From positions 1 to 64,000 of the forward strand of contig NZ_FNQP01000015.1 in assembly GCF_900107695.1 (NCBI RefSeq): a stretch of 64,000 nucleotides of DNA, in the 5' to 3' direction. Positions 19,037 through 27,193 of this stretch are shown here, in pieces. A program made the position numbers and the translations under genes. Every line of letters begins with the position of its first letter. Position 1 is the stretch's first letter. The notes under the pieces were generated by a model. It saw only the letters and a list, made by a program, of their open reading frames with translations. It had not been told where the DNA came from and ran no database searches. The stretch is from Thiothrix caldifontis. Its GTDB lineage: Bacteria > Pseudomonadota > Gammaproteobacteria > Thiotrichales > Thiotrichaceae.

Positions 19037-19142
19037 CCATCTACCCCCCTGATTTCATCCGTGATTAAGCTAATTACGCTAGAATGCCACTGATAATGGG
19101 CAACCGGCGAAACCTGCCTCCTACCCACGTCTGGTATCTTGA

Positions 19143-20591
19143 ATGCACACAAGAATAATAATAATCCTACAGACATGGCTGCTGCTGTCAGGCTTAATGC
19201 CGTTGCACGCCCAAGAGTTTGTCAGAAGTGAGCGTTTGGAATTACCCGACATTGCGCTACCTGTACCGACACCCGCAGCGCCAGCACCCATACCAGCACC
19301 TGCAACTGCGTTACCCACCGATTATGACTACAATAACGCCGCCAAACAGCAGTTCAACCGGGTATTCGATTCCGTGTATGAAGCGCTAGACGCACAAAAT
19401 ATACCCGCCAGCCAGCAGGCATTTGCCAGCACTCGCCATCTGACCGACGGGCATGTGGTCAGCATTGAATTCATCGAAGCCAATATCCGTGAAGCATTTC
19501 ATGAGCTGGGCAATCAGACACGCATTCCCTTCATCCTGGAAGATGCCGTACAGGGTTTTGTTACCCTAAAGCAAGAAAAAGCACCAATGAAAAAAGTCAT
19601 GGAAATGATGCTGGCAGCAGGTGGCTACCGTTACAAGGAAATGGATGGCTACATCCTGATAGGTGCTGCCGAATCTGCCAACCCAGCCTTTGACGACAAT
19701 AAACAAACCGAGGTCATGACCCCGGCTTTCCTGAAACCCAGTGAAATTCTGGCATTGCTCTCAGAAAAGTATGCCAAGCTGGTCAAAGCCAATGATGACA
19801 ACAGCACCCTTGCTATCACCGCTGATCCGGTCGTATTGCAACGAATCGTGGCTGACATCCGCCAGATCGACCAGCAACCCGAACAAATTATGCTAGAAGT
19901 GTTAGTGGTGGATATTAGTAAGACCGCCAAAAGTCGTATGGGCATTGACTGGTGGTCGAGCAATAGCGGCATTCTTGCCAGCCCCGTGAACCGTAAAGCA
20001 ATCGGGTTTGAAGGCACGGAGGGCAGTTTTAACCTGCTAAGCCCGCTGAATATGCTGTCATTGCGGATTGAATCCTTGGTTGACATCGGCGAAGCCAAAA
20101 TTTGGGCTGCCCCTAAGGTGCTAACTTCCAATGGCAAGAAAGCGAATATTTCTGTCAAGTCGATAGAAACCTTCCCGATTGTTTCCGGGCCTCAACAATA
20201 TTTACAGGTAGAAACCAAAAATTTTGAATCCGGGGTTAGCATGATGATTACCCCGAAAGTCGCCAGCGACGGCGCTATCAATTTGGTAATCGAAAATGCC
20301 CAAGTTGCCACCATTGAAATGGCGGGTGAAGCCCAAACCACGGGTGAGCGCTTGCCGGTGTTGACCTCACGCGCCATTAGCACCAATGTCACCATGCAAA
20401 ACAATGAAACCTTGGTCATCGGCGGTTTGTTGGATGTCAGAACATCGGAAGATGACAAAAGCATCCCCGGTCTCGGCACGGGTGTTATGAACCACATTTT
20501 CGGCACCGAACAAGCCAAGCGCGAAACCCGCGATCTGTTGATTTTCATTTCCCCCCGTGTCATCAAAGACAAAAACCTTAAGCTGGAATAA
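19143..20591 (+). CDS. Outer-membrane secretin
   Basis: A 482-residue secretin, the ring channel used by type II/III secretion, type IV pili and filamentous phages. Signal peptide 1-23 (L-H-A-Q-E), then a Pro/Ala linker (39-58), an STN/N0-like domain (about 107-174: F-I-E-A-N-I-R-E-A-F-H, F-V-T-L-K-Q-E-K-A-P), an N1-like domain (about 188-247) and the C-terminal secretin core (about 248-478), with the signature V-L-T-S-R-A-I-S-T-N-V, L-V-I-G-G-L-L-D-V and L-L-I-F-I-S-P-R-V-I. It is short, with only one N1-type domain. No pilotin, ATPase, platform protein or prepilin peptidase is nearby, unlike normal T2SS/T4P loci. ATG 19143 has no strong ribosome site. Confidence 0.9.
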   Translation: MHTRIIIILQTWLLLSGLMPLHAQEFVRSERLELPDIALPVPTPAAPAPIPAPATALPTDYDYNNAAKQQFNRVFDSVYEALDAQNIPASQQAFASTRHLTDGHVVSIEFIEANIREAFHELGNQTRIPFILEDAVQGFVTLKQEKAPMKKVMEMMLAAGGYRYKEMDGYILIGAAESANPAFDDNKQTEVMTPAFLKPSEILALLSEKYAKLVKANDDNSTLAITADPVVLQRIVADIRQIDQQPEQIMLEVLVVDISKTAKSRMGIDWWSSNSGILASPVNRKAIGFEGTEGSFNLLSPLNMLSLRIESLVDIGEAKIWAAPKVLTSNGKKANISVKSIETFPIVSGPQQYLQVETKNFESGVSMMITPKVASDGAINLVIENAQVATIEMAGEAQTTGERLPVLTSRAISTNVTMQNNETLVIGGLLDVRTSEDDKSIPGLGTGVMNHIFGTEQAKRETRDLLIFISPRVIKDKNLKLE

Positions 20592-20594
20592 CCC

Positions 20595-21086
20595 ATGAAC
20601 AAAACAAGCCACCTATTGTTTATCCCGATTTTATTGCTGCTCGGTGCTTGCAGCGATGGCAATATCAAACAGGACAACGCCATGACTCAAATCATGATGC
20701 AAAAGGAAATGTCGATTGACCGACAATACCAGAACCGTATCAGCCAGATGGATGGCAGTATGAAGGGGTTGGAAGAAGCTTTGGTTAAAGGGCTGACTGA
20801 CTCCTTGCGCACCGCTAACGTCAGTCGTGACATTGCCAGCGAAGCCTTGGCTTTAGCCAAAGAAAACAGCAAGAAACTCGACAAACTGATCGCGGATATG
20901 GATGATCTGGAAAGCAAAACCAAAAAAGCCCTATCATCATCCAGCAAAGACCGCCCCGTTTCCACCAAGGCCGCAGCGCCTGAGGCCAGCTTCGCGGAAA
21001 GTGCCACCTCTACTGACAAAGCAGCCGATAAAGCTGCTGATAAACCAGCGGCGGATGACAATGGCGGATTTACCAAAATTGAATAA
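20595..21086 (+). CDS. Lipoprotein with coiled-coil region in the secretin operon
   Basis: A 163-residue lipoprotein: signal 1-18 with lipobox L-L-G-A-C (Cys19), then a mostly helical, Lys/Glu/Asp-rich central part (about 30-110, likely coiled coil: L-E-E-A-L-V-K-G-L, A-L-A-L-A-K-E-N-S-K-K-L) and an Ala/Asp/Lys low-complexity tail. No known domain. It begins 3 bases after the secretin stop and overlaps the next gene, so all three are co-translated. By position it could be a pilotin-like or periplasmic-spacer partner of the secretin, but its sequence does not match known pilotins. Confidence 0.8.
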   Translation: MNKTSHLLFIPILLLLGACSDGNIKQDNAMTQIMMQKEMSIDRQYQNRISQMDGSMKGLEEALVKGLTDSLRTANVSRDIASEALALAKENSKKLDKLIADMDDLESKTKKALSSSSKDRPVSTKAAAPEASFAESATSTDKAADKAADKPAADDNGGFTKIE

Positions 21087-22215
21087 ATGGTGCGTTTACC
21101 TGTTATGGTTGCTGACAGCCGTGTTGCCTGCCAGCGGTTGGGCGGCAGTCGCTGCCACTCCGGATATTGCCAAGCTGGATCTGAATGGGCAGTCCATCAA
21201 TGTCACCTTATTGCCAGAGGCGGATACCGCGCAAGTTGTTTACAAACTGCGTCCAGTGACTGCCGAAGAATGGGACAATTCTATCCGTCTGGAAGTCAGT
21301 ATTGATCGGGTCAAGAAAGTCACGTTATCCATCGAAACACCCTATTTAATCCTGAATTTTCATGAGGCGCAGCCGATTGTGTTAGGTATTAGCGCCCATT
21401 CCGACGCAGCAATGGAGGGCAAAGAATTACGTGCTCGTCTGTGGGGCGATAGTGACCAAGCGCCAATCTTGTTAAAAGTGCAAACCAAAGCGGCTGCCGT
21501 ACCAGAGCAGGAAAAAACAACCACCGCTGTCTGTCAGAATTCAAACGGGCAGGACATGGCAGATGCTAGTGGCGGTTTGTATTGGTCTGAATTTGCCAGC
21601 TATCCCGCGATTCGGGTATGCAACCGGCATGAATTTCCGGTACAACTCCAGTACAACTTTTACCAACTTGAATTTGATGAAGACGGCAGCCTCCGCAACC
21701 GCCAACCGCTGAATGCCCAGGAGTTTCAGACTGATACCAAAACTTTGGCGGCGGGGGAGCAAAGCGATTTGCACATTATTCCAAGCAAGCAGCACCGTTA
21801 TTTTGTCCTGAGCTTGGAGCAAATCAGGCAGGAAGGGGAACGTTTCACGCAAATAGGCGCGGATGTGTTCGTCTTTACCCGCAAGAGCCAGACCTTGCCC
21901 GATTACCGGATAGCCGCCGCCACGTTTCGACGGGTAGAAAATACCCTGTGGCTGGATGTGGCGCTCAGCAATCAGGATGAATTACCGTTTGCTGCCGACA
22001 TCGAATTGCAGCTCAGAAACAGCAAAAACAAACCCGTGATACGCGGCAAAATGCTGAAGACACAGCCGGTTATTTTGCCCCAACAGGAAGCGACGTTTAG
22101 CTTGGAATTTCCGGGTTTTGCCGAATACCAGCACCAGCCGCTGACCGCAGACATCTACGTGACACTGGCGGGTAAATACCAGCGTAAGCATGTTTACGCG
22201 ATCACCATCCACTAA
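21061..22215 (+). CDS. Large exported protein of the secretin cluster, function unknown
   Basis: About 384 residues. An N-terminal hydrophobic segment (about 12-30, W-L-L-T-A-V-L-P-A-S-G-W-A-A) acts as signal peptide or anchor. The rest is beta-rich, with two possible Ig-like parts: residues about 35-150 (L-D-L-N-G-Q-S-I-N-V-T-L-L-P) and 170-384 (S-Y-P-A-I-R-V-C-N-R-H-E-F-P-V, then I-E-L-Q-L-R-N-S-K-N-K-P-V). No recognised domain. The start is ambiguous: ATG 21061 or ATG 21055, both inside the end of the lipoprotein gene. It is the last plus-strand gene of the operon and converges on the regulator gene with only 3 bases between. A structural or assembly role is inferred from context. Confidence 0.65.
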   Translation: MADLPKLNKWCVYLLWLLTAVLPASGWAAVAATPDIAKLDLNGQSINVTLLPEADTAQVVYKLRPVTAEEWDNSIRLEVSIDRVKKVTLSIETPYLILNFHEAQPIVLGISAHSDAAMEGKELRARLWGDSDQAPILLKVQTKAAAVPEQEKTTTAVCQNSNGQDMADASGGLYWSEFASYPAIRVCNRHEFPVQLQYNFYQLEFDEDGSLRNRQPLNAQEFQTDTKTLAAGEQSDLHIIPSKQHRYFVLSLEQIRQEGERFTQIGADVFVFTRKSQTLPDYRIAAATFRRVENTLWLDVALSNQDELPFAADIELQLRNSKNKPVIRGKMLKTQPVILPQQEATFSLEFPGFAEYQHQPLTADIYVTLAGKYQRKHVYAITIH

Positions 22216-22218
22216 GCC

Positions 22219-23625
22219 TTATTGGTTCTCATCCAGCCCGTATTTTTGAATTCGGTAGGTCAATTGCCGGAAGGTCATGCCTAGAATGTGTGCTGCCCGT
22301 GTCCGGTTCCAGCGCGTGTATTCCAGTGCCCGCTGCACCAGATCCTTTTCGGCATCGGCATCTTCCGGGTTCCAGACATCATCCGGGATAGATTCATCTA
22401 CCAGCACCGGCGGCGTGACGGGTGCGTGGCTAATGGCAACCGCTGCTTCAAACTGGGCAGGTCGCAAGTGCAAATCACGCTGCCGAATAAGATTGTCATC
22501 ACACAAGGTGCAGGCACGTTCCAGAATATTTTCCAGTTCACGCACATTGCCGGGGAAATGGTATGCCTGCAAAGCTGCTAGGGCATCCGGCGCGAGTTTG
22601 ATCACCGGGATTTGCCAGCGTTTGGCTATTTTTTGCAGGAAAAAATCCACCAGCAATTCCAGATCACCTTGCCGTTCGCGTAAGGGCGGCACGTCCAATG
22701 TGATCACATTCAGGCGATAATACAAATCTTGCCGGAAGCGCCCGCTGGCTACTTCCTGTTCCAAAGGTTTGTGGGTAGCACTGAGAATACGCACATCCAC
22801 CGGCATTTCTTCCAGCCCACCGACTGGCTTTACGGCACCTTCCTGAATAGCCCGCAACAGTTTGACTTGCATGTTCAGGGGCAAATCCGCGACTTCATCC
22901 AGAAACAACGTGCCTTGATGAGCCGCTTGGAACAATCCCTGTTTGTCGGTGACAGCCCCGGTGAAACTGCCTTTTTTGTGACCAAAAAATTCACTTTCCA
23001 TCAGATTTTCAGGAATCGCCCCGCAGTTGACCGGTACGAACATTCCCTTGCCGCGTGCGCCTTGCAAGTGAATTTGATGTGCCACCAATTCCTTACCGCT
23101 GCCCGATTCGCCGTGGATGTAGACTGGTGCCTGACTACGTGCCAACTTGCCGATGGTGGCTTTGAGCTGTTGCATCGCGGGGGAATTGCCCAAAATCCTG
23201 TCATTGGCAGCATTGCCTGCAACGGTTGACGGCGTTGGTGGTGAAGCGGCTTTCCCGTTCTGGCGTTGGGTCAGGCTCTGGAGCAATTCGCGTAATTTGG
23301 GTAATTCCAGCGGCTTGGCAATAAAATCGGTTGCCCCGGCTTTGAAGGCAGTGGCGGCGGCTTCAACACTGGCTTTGCCAGTTACCACCACGACTGGCAT
23401 GGCAGGGTACTGTGCGCGGGCAAACCCAATGACATCCAGCCCACCGCCATCAGGCAATTCCCATTCTGTCAAACAGAACGTCGGCTGGTGTTTGTTGATA
23501 TTGTCGCGTGCCTCCTGCACATAACCGCAGCTCAGGGTATTCAAGCCCATGCGTAACAGCGTTAATTCCAGCCGTTCACGGAAGGCGGGGTCGCCATCAA
23601 CAATCAGTGCAGTTTGCTCAGCCAT
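22219..23625 (-). CDS. Sigma-54-dependent activator, PilR/NtrC-like, atypical receiver
   Basis: A 468-residue enhancer-binding protein that would drive RpoN promoters. Receiver 1-118, AAA+ domain about 140-375 with Walker A G-E-S-G-S-G-K-E (172-179), loop G-S-F-T-G-A (219-224, the sigma-54 contact, usually GAFTGA) and Walker B T-L-F-L-D-E (239-244), then a Fis-type HTH (R-A-A-H-I-L-G-M-T-F-R-Q-L). In the receiver the residue aligned with the phospho-accepting Asp54 is Glu (C-L-T-E-W-E-L-P-D), and one of the acidic pair is Gly (I-V-D-G-D); Thr82 and Lys104 remain. It may be permanently active or controlled without phosphorylation. ATG 23625 (M-A-E-Q-T-A-L-I-V) is the natural start. Both sigma-54 promoters in its neighbourhood are likely targets. 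Confidence 0.9.
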   Translation of the reverse strand: MAEQTALIVDGDPAFRERLELTLLRMGLNTLSCGYVQEARDNINKHQPTFCLTEWELPDGGGLDVIGFARAQYPAMPVVVVTGKASVEAAATAFKAGATDFIAKPLELPKLRELLQSLTQRQNGKAASPPTPSTVAGNAANDRILGNSPAMQQLKATIGKLARSQAPVYIHGESGSGKELVAHQIHLQGARGKGMFVPVNCGAIPENLMESEFFGHKKGSFTGAVTDKQGLFQAAHQGTLFLDEVADLPLNMQVKLLRAIQEGAVKPVGGLEEMPVDVRILSATHKPLEQEVASGRFRQDLYYRLNVITLDVPPLRERQGDLELLVDFFLQKIAKRWQIPVIKLAPDALAALQAYHFPGNVRELENILERACTLCDDNLIRQRDLHLRPAQFEAAVAISHAPVTPPVLVDESIPDDVWNPEDADAEKDLVQRALEYTRWNRTRAAHILGMTFRQLTYRIQKYGLDENQ

Positions 23626-23846
23626 TATGGTGTTATTCCTGTTAAGCGCTTGTTCCCCATCATAATTTAAAGCATGGCTAGGCACAGCCGCTTTACGACA
23701 AGCTGTATTCGGCCATTGGAGAAATCCAACATGCTTTGGCTAAACCCAACCCTGAAACTGTTCAGAATCTACAAAACCGCTGCTCGCTTACGATTAATAA
23801 AATAATTAAGTAATTGATTTTAATATAAATAAAATTACTGGTTCAG

Positions 23847-23863
23847 TTGGCACAGTGCCTGCA
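23847..23863 (+). promoter_or_regulatory. Sigma-54 (-24/-12) promoter of subunit gene 3
   Basis: TTGGCACA, four bases, then CTGCA places GG at 23849-23850 and GC at 23861-23862, ten bases apart. It and the following leader are almost the same as the region before subunit gene 1. Confidence 0.9.
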
Positions 23864-23876
23864 ATATCCCCAACAA

Positions 23877-23898
23877 GAGCAGCAAACACAGTCTGCTC
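23877..23898 (+). promoter_or_regulatory. 5' leader stem-loop of subunit gene 3
   Basis: GAGCAG pairs with CTGCTC around a 10-base loop, as in the leader of subunit gene 1. Both arms are unchanged while the loop differs by one base. Confidence 0.55.
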
Positions 23899-23944
23899 AA
23901 CAATAGAAACCAATATTAAAATTAATCTACAAGGAGACTACATC

Positions 23945-24547
23945 ATGAAATTCCAACAAATCGCTCTGACTATCGCGCTGTTCGCTGTTTCTGCTACTGG
24001 CTTTGCCGCTGAAAGCGACACTATCAAGCAGTCAGTTGAAGTTGATCAGACCATTAGCGTGGACAGCCCGGCTGACCCAGCCACCGCCGCAGCGGGTGAA
24101 GCGATTAATGTTGCTTGGACTGTTAACAGCAACAATGCTTTTAAATATTCCTTCAGCGGCACATCCAAGGATGACGCTGGTGCTGACTTGAAATACCCAC
24201 AGTTTATTAAGCAGGACGTGGATGCCAACGGCAACTTGGTCGATAAAAACTATGACGTACTGGACACTAGCTTCGGTGTTGCCTTATCTGACTATGAGTC
24301 TGTACAGAACAGTAACACTTGGGGGAAAGGTGAAGCAGCCGTAGGTGAAGCCAAGGCGCTGGTAGCGGACACCTCCGACGCAACTTCCCCTTACGGAACC
24401 ATGGGGCGCGTTATGACTGGCGACAAGACAGGCAAAGCGACCATCAGCTTGTTTTCCAAAGGTATTGCGGATGCGTCTGATCAGTCCGGCATCTACAACA
24501 GCGAAGTCATGCTGACCGTCACGGCTGAAGAGCAACTCGGCGGCTAA
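23945..24547 (+). CDS. Secreted putative fibre/surface subunit, paralogue 3
   Basis: A 200-residue exported protein nearly identical to paralogue 1: same signal peptide, same length, same C-terminal A-E-E-Q-L-G-G. Differences cluster in residues about 100-135 (for example N-S-N-T-W-G-K-G against S-G-D-M-W-G-N-G), as expected if this stretch is exposed. AAGGAGAC lies before ATG 23945; upstream in-frame ATGs are in the leader. Its own sigma-54 promoter and terminator make it a stand-alone unit on the far side of the regulator gene. Function as for paralogue 1: an inferred, abundant exported subunit of the secretin-linked system. Confidence 0.8.
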   Translation: MKFQQIALTIALFAVSATGFAAESDTIKQSVEVDQTISVDSPADPATAAAGEAINVAWTVNSNNAFKYSFSGTSKDDAGADLKYPQFIKQDVDANGNLVDKNYDVLDTSFGVALSDYESVQNSNTWGKGEAAVGEAKALVADTSDATSPYGTMGRVMTGDKTGKATISLFSKGIADASDQSGIYNSEVMLTVTAEEQLGG

Positions 24548-24571
24548 TTTTCCTTAGAACGCTTTATTACA

Positions 24572-24602
24572 GCCTCTCATGATTCATCATGGGGGGCATT
24601 TC
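24572..24602 (+). terminator. Hairpin terminator after subunit gene 3
   Basis: CCTCTCATGA pairs with TCATGGGGGG (with G-T pairs) around TTCA, followed by CATTTCT. It is the degenerate counterpart of the strong terminator after subunit gene 1. Confidence 0.6.
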
Positions 24603-24744
24603 TCATGGGGCAGGTGGCGTAGTAAGACAGATGGTTCTCGCATTTCATTATTGCTGGCAGGTTTGAATAACTGGTTCGGGGGGGTGAAACCGACTATTCT
24701 TAACGTGAGCCTAAAACAGGCTTGCGCAGAATGGAGTCGTTGTT

Positions 24745-27129
24745 ATGCATGAAAAATTACCTGCCGTATTGTCTGCCAAACAATTGCTAATCAATGAAAG
24801 TAACGAGTTGCGAACGCGGCTGGCGCAGGTTGAGGATAATTTGCGCATTATCCGCGCCGAAGAACTTGATGTGCTGCGTGCCGCCGAGCAACGGATGCGG
24901 CTGGCGACCGAAGCGACGGGTGTGGGGATTTGGGAATGGCATGTCAGCACTAACCAGATCCGCTGGGATCCGCAAATGTTTCGGATTTATGGCATTACCC
25001 CAACGCCGGACGGCATTCTGGCGTATAGCGACTGGAGCCATTGTGTATTCCCAGAAGATTTGCCCCAACAAGAAGCCATCTTAAAAGAAACCGCTTCACA
25101 AGGTGGGCAGAGTTCCCGCGAATTCCGTATTCGGCAGCCCAATACGGGGGAATATCGCTGTATCCAAGCGGTGGAAACTGTGCGTACCGATGCGAGCGGG
25201 CAAATCGAATGGGTGGTGGGCACAAATCTGGACGTCACCGAACGCAAACTCGTTGATACCGCGATGCGCGAGAGCGAAGCCCGCTTACGGCTATTCATCG
25301 AACATGCGCCCGCCAGCATTGCCATGTTTGACCATGAAATGTGTTATCTAGCCGCCAGCAATCGCTGGAAGCAGGATTTTGGTCTGCCGGATGAGCTGGT
25401 GATTATCGGACGTTCGCATTATGAGGTGTTCCCAGAGATTCCCGAACGTTGGAAGGCGTTGCATCGCCGGGGACTGGCGGGGGAAACCTTGAATGCCGAC
25501 GAAGACCCCTTTGAACGGTTGGATGGCACAACGCAGTGGCTAAAATGGGAAGTGCGCCCGTGGTTCACGGCTGATGGGCAAGTAGGCGGTATTCTGACCG
25601 CAGCGGAAGAAGTTACCGAGCGGATGCTGGCTCGAAAAGCCTTGCACCAAAGCCGTGAGGACTTGAACCGGGCGCAGGCCGTCGGGCAGCTTGGCAGTTG
25701 GCGGCTGGATGTTGGTCGAAATGTGCTGTCTTGGTCTGATGAGAACTACCGCATCTTTGGCGTACCGAAAGAGACGCCCTTAACCTATGAAACTTTTCTC
25801 GGAATCGTTCACCCTGACGATCGCGAGTTTGTGAATACGCAGTGGCAGGCAGCTCTGAATGGCACGCCATATGCTATTGAACACCGAATTGTGGTCAATA
25901 AGCAGGTGAAATGGGTGCGGGAGAAAGCTTATCTGGAATTCGATAAAGCCGGAGGGCTGCAAGGCGCTTTCGGCATTACCCAAGACATTACCGGGCGCAA
26001 GCTGGCAGAGCTGGCTTTGCAGGAGGCGAATCACCAAAAGGATGCTTTTCTGGCGATGTTGGCACACGAATTACGCAATCCGTTGGCATCCATCTGTAAT
26101 GCCGTGCATGTGATCCATTTGCAGGGGGCGCAGGAGCCGACTTTGCACCGTGCTACCGCGATGATTGAACGTCAGGTGAAGCAACTCATTCGCTTAGTGG
26201 ATGATTTGCTGGATATATCGCGGGTCTCGCGTGGCAAGATTGTACTCCAGAAAGAAACGGTGGAGGTGGCAGCCGTCATCCGTCAAGCCGTTGAAACCAG
26301 CCAGCCGCACATTGAAACGCGGCAGCACCAACTGCAAGTGGAATTGCCGGTCTCAACACTTCGGGTTGAGGGTGATTTTACCCGTCTGGCGCAGGTGGTC
26401 AGTAATGTGTTGAATAATGCTGCGAAATACACTGATGCCGGTGGCTCAATTACGGTGGCAGTGGCACAGGTCGGTCATGAAGCGGTGATTCGGGTGCGTG
26501 ACAATGGGCGTGGCATCGACCCGGTAGCATTGAAGAGCTTGTTTGACCTGTTCTATCAGGTAGACCGCAACCTCGACCGTTCCGATGGTGGTTTGGGTAT
26601 CGGTTTGTCGCTGGTCAAAAGTCTGGTCGATATGCACGGTGGTCAGGTTGAGGCGCACAGTGAGGGGCTGGGCAAAGGCAGTGAGTTTATTATCCGCTTG
26701 CCCTGTTTGTCTGAAGAAGCGGCGCTCCAAGCGACGGATATATTAGCCAATTCGCTCGCACCGTCCCGTACCCAACGCATCCTACTGGTGGACGACAACC
26801 CCGACGTGGCAGACAGTATGGTCATGTTGCTCACGATTTTTGGTCACGAGGTGCTGGTCGCCCACGATGGCAAGCAAGCAGTCGAAGTCGCTTTGCGGGA
26901 ACGGCCTGCGGTGGTGTTGCTGGATATTGGTCTTCCGGGGATGGATGGCTATCAGGCGTGTCGTGCAATGCGCAATGGCGGGCTGAGCGATACGCTAATC
27001 GTGGCGATGACCGGCTATGGCCAAGAGGATGACAAGCGGAAGGCTGAAGCGGCTGGGTTTGATTTGCACATGCCCAAGCCAGTCGATGTGCAGGTGTTGG
27101 AAGAATTGCTGGCTTCGCTGCCATCTTAA
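24745..27129 (+). CDS. Hybrid sensor histidine kinase with three PAS domains and a receiver
   Basis: A 794-residue cytoplasmic kinase with no membrane segment. Order: short coiled coil (10-50), PAS1 (about 55-175, G-I-W-E-W-H-V), PAS2 (about 180-300), PAS3 (about 310-425, L-G-S-W-R-L-D-V), HisKA with A-H-E-L-R-N-P (His441), HATPase (about 545-660, N-N-A-A-K-Y-T, V-R-D-N-G-R-G-I-D, G-I-G-L-S-L-V), and a C-terminal receiver (about 675-790, Asp727 in V-V-L-L-D-I-G-L-P-G-M-D-G). PAS domains suggest cytoplasmic sensing of redox, oxygen or a ligand. No dedicated response regulator follows; the sigma-54 activator upstream lacks a phosphorylatable Asp, so a direct partnership is unlikely. ATG 24745. 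Confidence 0.93.
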   Translation: MHEKLPAVLSAKQLLINESNELRTRLAQVEDNLRIIRAEELDVLRAAEQRMRLATEATGVGIWEWHVSTNQIRWDPQMFRIYGITPTPDGILAYSDWSHCVFPEDLPQQEAILKETASQGGQSSREFRIRQPNTGEYRCIQAVETVRTDASGQIEWVVGTNLDVTERKLVDTAMRESEARLRLFIEHAPASIAMFDHEMCYLAASNRWKQDFGLPDELVIIGRSHYEVFPEIPERWKALHRRGLAGETLNADEDPFERLDGTTQWLKWEVRPWFTADGQVGGILTAAEEVTERMLARKALHQSREDLNRAQAVGQLGSWRLDVGRNVLSWSDENYRIFGVPKETPLTYETFLGIVHPDDREFVNTQWQAALNGTPYAIEHRIVVNKQVKWVREKAYLEFDKAGGLQGAFGITQDITGRKLAELALQEANHQKDAFLAMLAHELRNPLASICNAVHVIHLQGAQEPTLHRATAMIERQVKQLIRLVDDLLDISRVSRGKIVLQKETVEVAAVIRQAVETSQPHIETRQHQLQVELPVSTLRVEGDFTRLAQVVSNVLNNAAKYTDAGGSITVAVAQVGHEAVIRVRDNGRGIDPVALKSLFDLFYQVDRNLDRSDGGLGIGLSLVKSLVDMHGGQVEAHSEGLGKGSEFIIRLPCLSEEAALQATDILANSLAPSRTQRILLVDDNPDVADSMVMLLTIFGHEVLVAHDGKQAVEVALRERPAVVLLDIGLPGMDGYQACRAMRNGGLSDTLIVAMTGYGQEDDKRKAEAAGFDLHMPKPVDVQVLEELLASLPS

Positions 27130-27193
27130 GCGTTGTAATAATAACTGTTCCTATTTATATTGTCGGCTTTATGCTGTTGAGTCATCCACATTT

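Noticed and set aside
23626-23846. Further sigma-54 promoter directly before the activator gene
   Set aside because: GGCAC-like words occur but without GC at the required ten-base distance.
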